From positions 1 through 11,482 of the forward strand of contig DUNJ01000046.1 in NCBI GenBank assembly GCA_012839395.1: 11,482 nucleotides of DNA, read 5' to 3'. The translations under genes and the position numbers were made by a program. Below, in pieces: positions 6,975 to 11,482 of the stretch (positions within the stretch are counted from its first letter, which is position 1; each line of letters opens with the position of its first letter). The stretch comes from Tepidimicrobium sp. Lineage in GTDB: Bacteria > Bacillota > Clostridia > Tissierellales > Tepidimicrobiaceae. A model generated the notes under the pieces. That model saw only the letters and a list, made by a program, of their open reading frames with translations, was not told the DNA's origin and did no database searches.

Positions 6975-7496
6975 TCAGTAAAATAATCTAGATATAAATA
7001 TAGTAGTAAATATGGATATACCATAGGACACTAAGGATGCTTTCAAGGTATGTCTATGATCCTCTATGCCTACAGAACCGAAATACAAGGCCATGGTATA
7101 GAATATGGTCTCCGATGAACCCATCATTATAGAGGCAACCCATCCAGGGAAGGAATCGGGACCATAATATTCTATTATATCCCTCACTATACCTAACCCC
7201 CCACTTCCGGATATGGGCCTAACCATTATCAGCGGAAGCACCTCTTCCGGTATGCCCAATAAGTTGGTTATAGGCCTTAATATATCGGTAAACATCTCCA
7301 ATGCGCTGGAATCCCTAAATATGCCTATGGCTATAAATACGGCTATTAGATAGGGCATGATCCTTATCGCTGTCTGAAACCCTTCCTTGGCCCCCTCTAT
7401 AAAGGCTGCATATATATCCACACCTTTTATATAGCCATGCCCAAGTATTATCAAAATTAATATGGGTACTATCCCTATAGATATGATTTCTATCAT
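6975..7496 (-). CDS. spmB: Spore maturation protein SpmB
   Basis: SpmB is an integral membrane protein that acts with SpmA in the forming spore. Loss of either in Bacillus subtilis or Clostridium perfringens gives spores with wetter cores and lower heat resistance. The exact transport activity is unproven. The 173-residue protein belongs to the nucleoside-recognition (Gate) family and has several membrane segments. It carries the family-typical MVRPISGSGGLG (91-102) and MGSSETIFYTMALYFGS (125-141). Its ATG overlaps the spmA stop codon (ATGA, 7496-7493), which implies translational coupling. No clear terminator follows; the next minus-strand unit has its own promoter. Confidence 0.95.
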   Translation of the reverse strand: MIEIISIGIVPILILIILGHGYIKGVDIYAAFIEGAKEGFQTAIRIMPYLIAVFIAIGIFRDSSALEMFTDILRPITNLLGIPEEVLPLIMVRPISGSGGLGIVRDIIEYYGPDSFPGWVASIMMGSSETIFYTMALYFGSVGIEDHRHTLKASLVSYGISIFTTIFISRLFY

Positions 7497-8071
7497 GATT
7501 TCCCTCCCTCAAATATCTTTCCAATAATCACAGCTATCATTGTGGACAATGTAGTAGCCAGTATCGTAGGCCCAACTATCCCGGTGGGATTATTGGAACC
7601 ATAATCATACCGAATCTTTATTATGGTCAACGGTATCAACTGTAATGCAGACATGTTGATTATCAAAAACATAGCCATAGAATTGGTAGCCCTTCCTTTA
7701 TGTGGATTTAAGCTATCCAATTCCTTCATGGCCTTAAGGCCAAATGCGGTGGCTCCGCTTCCCATTCCAAACATATTGGCAATAAAATTCATCAATATCC
7801 ATCTTTCCGCTGGATGTGCTCTAGGTATTTGAGGAAATAAAATCCTCACCACAGGCCTAAATAGATTGGATATGCTATTCATAAGCCCAGATTTTTCAGC
7901 TACACTCATCACTCCTAACCAAAGGGATATTATTCCAATTAGTCCTATGGTAAAGGTTACCCCTTCCCCCGCTTCCCTTAATATTACATCATTTACCGCT
8001 TCAATGTTTCCAGTCATAATTCCATACACTATACCAATGAAAATCATCAAAAACCAAATTGTATTAAGCAT
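7493..8071 (-). CDS. spmA: Spore maturation protein SpmA
   Basis: SpmA is the partner of SpmB in spore core dehydration, a multi-pass membrane protein of the nucleoside-recognition (Gate) family. I chose ATG 8071 (192 residues, close to the usual length of about 196). An in-frame upstream start at 8116 would place a terminator hairpin inside the coding region. The ribosome binding site is GAAAGGGG, separated from the ATG by eight Ts. Family-typical stretches are ANMFGMGSGATAFGLKAM (98-115) and ATNSMAMFLIINMSALQLIP (128-147). It overlaps spmB by 4 bp. Its translation signal lies in the 3' arm of the hairpin that ends herA, so expression is expected mainly from a start site inside that hairpin rather than from herA read-through. 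Confidence 0.94.
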   Translation of the reverse strand: MLNTIWFLMIFIGIVYGIMTGNIEAVNDVILREAGEGVTFTIGLIGIISLWLGVMSVAEKSGLMNSISNLFRPVVRILFPQIPRAHPAERWILMNFIANMFGMGSGATAFGLKAMKELDSLNPHKGRATNSMAMFLIINMSALQLIPLTIIKIRYDYGSNNPTGIVGPTILATTLSTMIAVIIGKIFEGGKS

Positions 8072-8110
8072 AAAAAAAACCCCTTTCATATGAAATATAT
8101 GAAAGGGGTT
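8072..8110 (-). terminator. Strong rho-independent terminator after herA, containing the spmA ribosome binding site
   Basis: On the minus strand AACCCCTTTCATAT (8110-8097) and ATATGAAAGGGGTT (8091-8078) pair perfectly over 14 bp with a 5-base loop. Counted from the end of the stem, the RNA has eight Ts in a row (8079-8072). It begins nine bases after the herA stop codon. The 3' arm holds GAAAGGGG, the only good ribosome binding site for spmA, whose ATG follows the U-tract directly. Confidence 0.92.
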
Positions 8111-8118
8111 GAACAATA
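8094..8118 (-). promoter_or_regulatory. Possible sigma-E-type sporulation promoter of spmAB inside the terminator
   Basis: The minus strand reads AATATT, 13 bases, CATATATT (8101-8094). The Bacillus sigma-E consensus has an ATA-type -35 and CATACANT as -10, with a spacer usually one or two bases longer. spmAB is a known sigma-E target in Bacillus subtilis. Transcription would start near 8087, just past the 5' arm, so the mRNA would neither terminate nor hide its ribosome binding site. This is inference from a weak match, with a short spacer. Confidence 0.35.
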
Positions 8119-8119
8119 T

Positions 8120-9955
8120 TTACTTATAGACATCAAAAAATGGAGTTTTTTCCTTTTGGATATACCCCTTGTCCACTAAATAATCCAGCTTTTCCTTAAA
8201 GAACTCAAAGGAATAAGTGATTCCTGTATCCTCTTCTATCTCCTTGATAACATTTATAAGATCGTCCCCATTTATGGGCAGTTTATCCTCTATTAGCTCT
8301 AAAAATTTTCCCTCATCTTCTTCCACCCTGCTTTTTAACTCATCAAATGGATTTTCCGTATGAGGGCTAGTGGTAATAGCAGCCCGTATTCTGGAGAATA
8401 TGGTCCTACCTATGGAGGCCTGAGATATGAACACATCCCCAGTCCTTAGATAGGGAAGTCGCCTAGATTCCTCCTCCGTTATATCCGTCTCCTCTTTTAT
8501 AGTTTGTATATCAGAAGCTCTAACAGTTCTAAATATGAACTTGGTATTCAATTGGGCCGTTATTGTTTCATCCAATAGGGTAGGCCGTTGGGTGGCCAGT
8601 ATTAGGAAGGAACCATATTTTCTTCCCTCTTGGGAGATCTCCTTCAATATGGATTTGGATGGGGAATCATACCCCTTAGGTGCAAAGTTATGGGCTTCAT
8701 CCATCACTATTATAAATGGAGGGAAGTATTCAGCTGCGGTATGCTTATATTGTGCATCCTTATAACCTCGCCTTTTCCCGTATAAATTATTCAGTAGATA
8801 GGTACTAAATACTTGAAGTATCCTAGTACTTCCCTGAATAACTATCAATTTACCCATATGTAGTCCTTCCTCTATAGGCCTTATATCCTTGCTAAATATC
8901 CCCTCGTTGTTCAATCTATGAAGCCTCCATATTATTCCCCGCACCGAACTGTAGGGACATATGTTATCGTAGTTTAAATAGATTTCCTTCCTCTTCTGCC
9001 ATCCTTCCCTTTCTAAATCCGATGCGGCTCCAGCTATCCTGGCATTTATCCTATCCAAAGAACCTTCTTCCTGAGCTTCAACCAGCATGTTGAGCCTATT
9101 TAAAAAACTATTGTAGGAATCCTTTCTCTTAAACAGTATATCCACCACATTGCTCATAGAGTCCGTTAGCTTTCCAGAGGCATCCAATAGGTTTTTAATA
9201 TCCTGGGTGGATAGATCTTCAAACCTAACTCCGATATGAAACCCTACCTGCATGCACTTAAACCTATCTTTATACATATTGATTTTCCCCTTATCCATGT
9301 AGCTTTCGGTTTCACTAAAATCCATCTCGAAGTGAGGATCCAATACAATGGTAGGTATATTCAGTTTCATAAGCTCTTCTAAAATTACCCTAAGGCCAAA
9401 GGATTTGCCAGAACCTGAACCTCCAAATACTCCGATATGAGGGTATTGATGCATATCCCTTATATTGAATATGTATGGAATATCCTTTTGGTCCAATAGC
9501 TTTCCTTCTTCAAATGTATATAACAGATTCTTATACTGTTCATCCATATCCCCTGCCATCTGATCTGTATTCTTGATCACCCCTAGCACCAATCCTTCAT
9601 CTGCATCGGATTGGACCATTAAATCCTTTACCTCATGAAAGGCCGGGGGCCTTACATCAGAACCGGTTTCTATCGGATATAAAGCCTCATTTAAAAGCGT
9701 TATCTTAGCTATGTATATGGTATCCTCTTCTATATTATACCCTATAGCCTTTAAGGACTCTATCACAGAGCTATCCGCCAAATCCCCATGGATGCTCAAT
9801 GGTATATATTTATTATAAGTCTTAGCCTCAACTACCTCTCCCATTAAATCCCCTTGATGAGGATCCTCTATGATTAAAAACTCATTTATCCTAAAATTTT
9901 TATCCTTAGACCCTACATATACCTCCTGCTGTGTTGTAATCCCAACAACCTTCAT
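8120..9955 (-). CDS. herA: HerA-type hexameric DNA translocase/ATPase
   Basis: HerA forms a ring-shaped ATP-driven DNA pump that works with the nuclease NurA in DNA-end resection. The 611-residue protein has an N-terminal HAS-type beta barrel (about residues 1-130) and a RecA/FtsK-like ATPase core. Walker A is GGSGSGKS (178-185), Walker B is IIVMDEAHNF with D419-E420, and the sensor-like ATQRP lies at 454-458. A C-terminal helical region (about 530-611) follows. All catalytic residues are present. It starts at ATG 9955 after AGGAGGG that overlaps the nurA stop codon. The 11-base gap shows tight co-expression with nurA. In some bacteria HerA with other nucleases acts against phages. Here the NurA partner and the position beside spmAB and abrB, without phage or mobile genes, favour a repair role, but this is not proven. 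Confidence 0.93.
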   Translation of the reverse strand: MKVVGITTQQEVYVGSKDKNFRINEFLIIEDPHQGDLMGEVVEAKTYNKYIPLSIHGDLADSSVIESLKAIGYNIEEDTIYIAKITLLNEALYPIETGSDVRPPAFHEVKDLMVQSDADEGLVLGVIKNTDQMAGDMDEQYKNLLYTFEEGKLLDQKDIPYIFNIRDMHQYPHIGVFGGSGSGKSFGLRVILEELMKLNIPTIVLDPHFEMDFSETESYMDKGKINMYKDRFKCMQVGFHIGVRFEDLSTQDIKNLLDASGKLTDSMSNVVDILFKRKDSYNSFLNRLNMLVEAQEEGSLDRINARIAGAASDLEREGWQKRKEIYLNYDNICPYSSVRGIIWRLHRLNNEGIFSKDIRPIEEGLHMGKLIVIQGSTRILQVFSTYLLNNLYGKRRGYKDAQYKHTAAEYFPPFIIVMDEAHNFAPKGYDSPSKSILKEISQEGRKYGSFLILATQRPTLLDETITAQLNTKFIFRTVRASDIQTIKEETDITEEESRRLPYLRTGDVFISQASIGRTIFSRIRAAITTSPHTENPFDELKSRVEEDEGKFLELIEDKLPINGDDLINVIKEIEEDTGITYSFEFFKEKLDYLVDKGYIQKEKTPFFDVYK

Positions 9956-9966
9956 CTATATCCCTC

Positions 9967-10959
9967 CTAAAGCGTCCTCTTATCCCTCTCTGGTACGAAA
10001 AACAGCTCCAATATCTCCCTATCTAAATAGGATTCCAACAGTCCCTTTATCATTTGATTTGGAATCCTCACCTCCCTATCCACTATATCTAGCCATAGGG
10101 GGATCCCTCTACCATCTTCTGGAGTCAGGCTAAGGATCAACCTTGCCATGTATTCAAGATATTCCCTTTGACTATCCAGTATATCTATCCCTATTACAGC
10201 CGGGGACTGGGAACTCCTCATAAATAGGGTGGAGAATCCTTCATCGCTTTTCTTGGTTACCCCCTCATCTATTAAGATCATTTCTCCATATTCCAATAGG
10301 CCATACAATAGCTCTCTATCGTAAAAATGCCCCTCTCTTTCCAATAGACCATGTTCCGATAACAGCTTCCCTATTATGGAGGTCTTAATATCCTCTATAA
10401 TCCCGATGATTACTATATTCCTCTTCTCGCACTCTTCCCTCAATTCCATCCATATGTCGGAACATTCTATATTGTATCTGATTAAAGAACCATCCATAAA
10501 CACTGCGTAGGGGTTGAATTGTTTGATCCCCTCCAGGGCTGCCTCCACCTCTATTGTGGAAAGCTTTCTCTTCCTTATGGACTCCTCTCCTTCGCTTAAA
10601 TCCTCCAATGGGTTATCCCCTTCCTCAGGGTATAGGGGGGTGTAGAAGTCCGTCTTAAATATGGGCCTATTGCCCTCAATGCTAGATAATGCCAACCCCT
10701 GATATATCTCCACAAAATGAGGGTATGCCCCTCCCATCCGATTATTGGAACCATCTACCCCAAGTATTCCGCCTTTTTGGGCACATAGGGATATATTTTC
10801 CCTATTAAGCCTTTGAATTTTGGTTATAGTTCCTACATTTTCATGAATAAAATCTCTAAAGGTTTTTTTATCTAGGGATAATACATCCCCATATTTTGTA
10901 GATAATATCCTATTAAGCTGAATTATTGTTTTCTTTAATCCCTTATCAACGTTATACAT
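9967..10959 (-). CDS. nurA: NurA-type 5'-3' nuclease, partner of HerA
   Basis: NurA is a manganese-dependent nuclease of RNase H-like fold that docks on the HerA ring and digests DNA ends. The 330-residue protein has the family signature GVDGSN (67-72) with D69, an acidic helix with E137 and E139, and a second MDGSL with D156, which together match the acidic metal site of the fold. LWLDIVDREVRIP (289-301) lies in the C-terminal part. Similarity outside the motifs is low, as is usual for NurA, and the immediately following herA strengthens the call. It starts at ATG 10959 behind AAAGGGGTGAAGGA. No convincing sigma-A promoter is visible in the 146 bp shared with abrB. Confidence 0.88.
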   Translation of the reverse strand: MYNVDKGLKKTIIQLNRILSTKYGDVLSLDKKTFRDFIHENVGTITKIQRLNRENISLCAQKGGILGVDGSNNRMGGAYPHFVEIYQGLALSSIEGNRPIFKTDFYTPLYPEEGDNPLEDLSEGEESIRKRKLSTIEVEAALEGIKQFNPYAVFMDGSLIRYNIECSDIWMELREECEKRNIVIIGIIEDIKTSIIGKLLSEHGLLEREGHFYDRELLYGLLEYGEMILIDEGVTKKSDEGFSTLFMRSSQSPAVIGIDILDSQREYLEYMARLILSLTPEDGRGIPLWLDIVDREVRIPNQMIKGLLESYLDREILELFFVPERDKRTL

Positions 10960-11008
10960 TCCTTCACCCCTTTATGGGTTACCAATAGTAGTATCTATAC
11001 TCAAATAG

Positions 11009-11037
11009 TTGACTTATTTTGTAATTTATGGTATCGT
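11009..11037 (+). promoter_or_regulatory. Probable promoter of abrB
   Basis: TTGACT (11009-11014) and TATCGT (11032-11037) are 17 bp apart, which would start transcription near 11044 with a leader of about 60 bases. The -10 is imperfect. A second pair (TTGTAA, 16 bp, TATAAT at 11083-11088) looks better but would start RNA inside the ribosome binding site, so I prefer the first. Confidence 0.5.
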
Positions 11038-11060
11038 CTGATTATATAAAATGTCGAATC

Positions 11061-11082
11061 TTGTAACAATACAATATTACAA
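11061..11082. promoter_or_regulatory. Possible operator in the abrB leader
   Basis: TTGTAA and TTACAA form an inverted repeat with a 10-base gap in a very AT-rich stretch just before the abrB ribosome binding site. AbrB proteins bind AT-rich DNA and often repress themselves, so autoregulation is possible. Only six bases per arm match, so it may be chance. Confidence 0.3.
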
Positions 11083-11105
11083 TATAATATATAGGAGGAG
11101 TTATC

Positions 11106-11345
11106 GTGAAATCAACAGGAATTGTTCGAAAGGTTGATGAATTAGGTAGAATAGTTATACCAATAGAATTACGAAGAAACCTAAATATAGAGATTAGGGA
11201 TGCCTTGGAGATATTTGTAGAGGGTGAAAATATAATACTTAAAAAGTATGCCCCTGCATGTATATTCTGTGGACAGGCCAAGGGTGTAGAAACCTTTAAA
11301 GGAAAAAATATTTGTCCTACATGTCGTCAAGAATTAAAAGCATAA
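11106..11345 (+). CDS. abrB: AbrB-family transition-state regulator with a four-cysteine C-terminus
   Basis: This is a small DNA-binding regulator of the AbrB/SpoVT family, which controls the change from growth to stationary phase and sporulation. The first 48 of 79 residues form the swapped-hairpin DNA-binding domain and are close to Bacillus AbrB (MKSTGIVRKVDELGR, then IVIPIELRR and ILKKY). The tail differs: C52-x-x-C55 and C70-x-x-C73 make a likely zinc-ribbon, common in clostridial members. It starts at GTG 11106, 5 bases after a strong AGGAGGAG site. It is the only plus-strand gene and is transcribed away from nurA-herA. A terminator follows directly. Confidence 0.95.
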   Translation: MKSTGIVRKVDELGRIVIPIELRRNLNIEIRDALEIFVEGENIILKKYAPACIFCGQAKGVETFKGKNICPTCRQELKA

Positions 11346-11349
11346 TATA

Positions 11350-11390
11350 GGGATACCCGAATACTGCGGGTATTCCTATTCTATTTTTTG
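11350..11390 (+). terminator. Rho-independent terminator of abrB
   Basis: GGGATACCCG (11350-11359) pairs with CGGGTATTCC (11367-11376) over 10 bp including one G-U pair, with a 7-base loop. It is followed by the U-rich TATTCTATTTTTTG. It lies only a few bases after the abrB stop codon. Its second half is also part of the long inverted repeat that follows. Confidence 0.85.
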
Positions 11391-11482
11391 TTAAGACTAG
11401 CCTTGTAAAATAAGAAATATGCCTAAAAACCTGGTCTACAAGGCTAGTCTTAACAAAAAATAGAATAGGAATACCCGCAGTA
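11362..11482. repeat. Perfect 46-bp inverted repeat with a 29-base loop at the window end
   Basis: Positions 11362-11407 and 11437-11482 are exact reverse complements over 46 bp. The loop is AT-rich and contains no gene. The left arm begins inside the abrB terminator. The right arm runs to the last base of the window, so its true outer end cannot be seen. Possible explanations are a palindromic intergenic element, a convergent terminator pair, or a fold-back assembly artefact at a contig end. Confidence 0.95.

Noticed and set aside
8072..8116. Longer SpmA with 15 extra N-terminal residues
   Set aside because: The extension would be encoded by the herA terminator stem, and the ATG at 8071 has a good ribosome binding site and gives the usual family length.
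11061..11088. TTGTAA-16-TATAAT as main abrB promoter
   Set aside because: RNA would start at about 11095, inside the AGGAGG ribosome binding site, so translation would be poor; kept only as a possible operator region.
1..11482. CRISPR array, tRNA or rRNA genes, insertion sequence or phage genes
   Set aside because: I saw no regularly spaced direct repeats, no cloverleaf-like sequences and no transposase, integrase or phage structural motifs on either strand.

Overview
The window looks like chromosome from a low-GC, endospore-forming, probably anaerobic member of the Bacillota (Clostridia or Tissierellia). The evidence is a SpmA/SpmB pair, a clostridial-type AbrB with a four-cysteine tail, strong purine-rich ribosome binding sites and AT-rich spacers. 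A NurA-HerA pair, best known from archaea and thermophilic bacteria, also fits an anaerobic lineage. The genus cannot be fixed from the sequence. All genes but the last (abrB) read on the minus strand, so the description below runs from high to low coordinates.

At the right end, abrB (plus strand) diverges from a nurA-herA operon (10959 to 8120) encoding a DNA-end-resection nuclease and its hexameric translocase. A perfect 14-bp hairpin with a U-tract lies just after herA. The ribosome binding site of spmA sits in its 3' arm. spmA and spmB (8071 to 6975) overlap by 4 bp and encode membrane proteins for spore core dehydration. Beyond abrB the window ends in a perfect 46-bp inverted repeat that takes in half of the abrB terminator.

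The middle holds a metal module: a P1B-type ATPase (6801 to 4942) without an N-terminal metal-binding domain and with CPG in place of the usual CPC in the membrane, followed by a free-standing 75-residue HMA protein (4830 to 4603). Each gene has its own promoter. Both promoters carry the same FNR-like palindrome (TTGACCTNNATCAA) exactly 22 bp before a -10 box, which centres it at -41.5. This is the clearest regulatory signal in the window and suggests activation of both genes by a Crp/Fnr-family protein.

Next comes exoA/xth (4384 to 3557), an exonuclease III-type AP endonuclease, followed by a possible 53-residue ORF and a terminator. Then a near-consensus promoter (TTGACA-17-TATACT) drives a type I restriction-modification operon (3125 to beyond position 1). 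Its order is a half-size HsdS-like protein, HsdM, an unrecognised 165-residue protein, and an ordinary HsdS cut by the window edge. hsdR is not visible and may lie beyond position 1. The half-S plus full-S arrangement and the unknown protein are the most unusual features of this operon.
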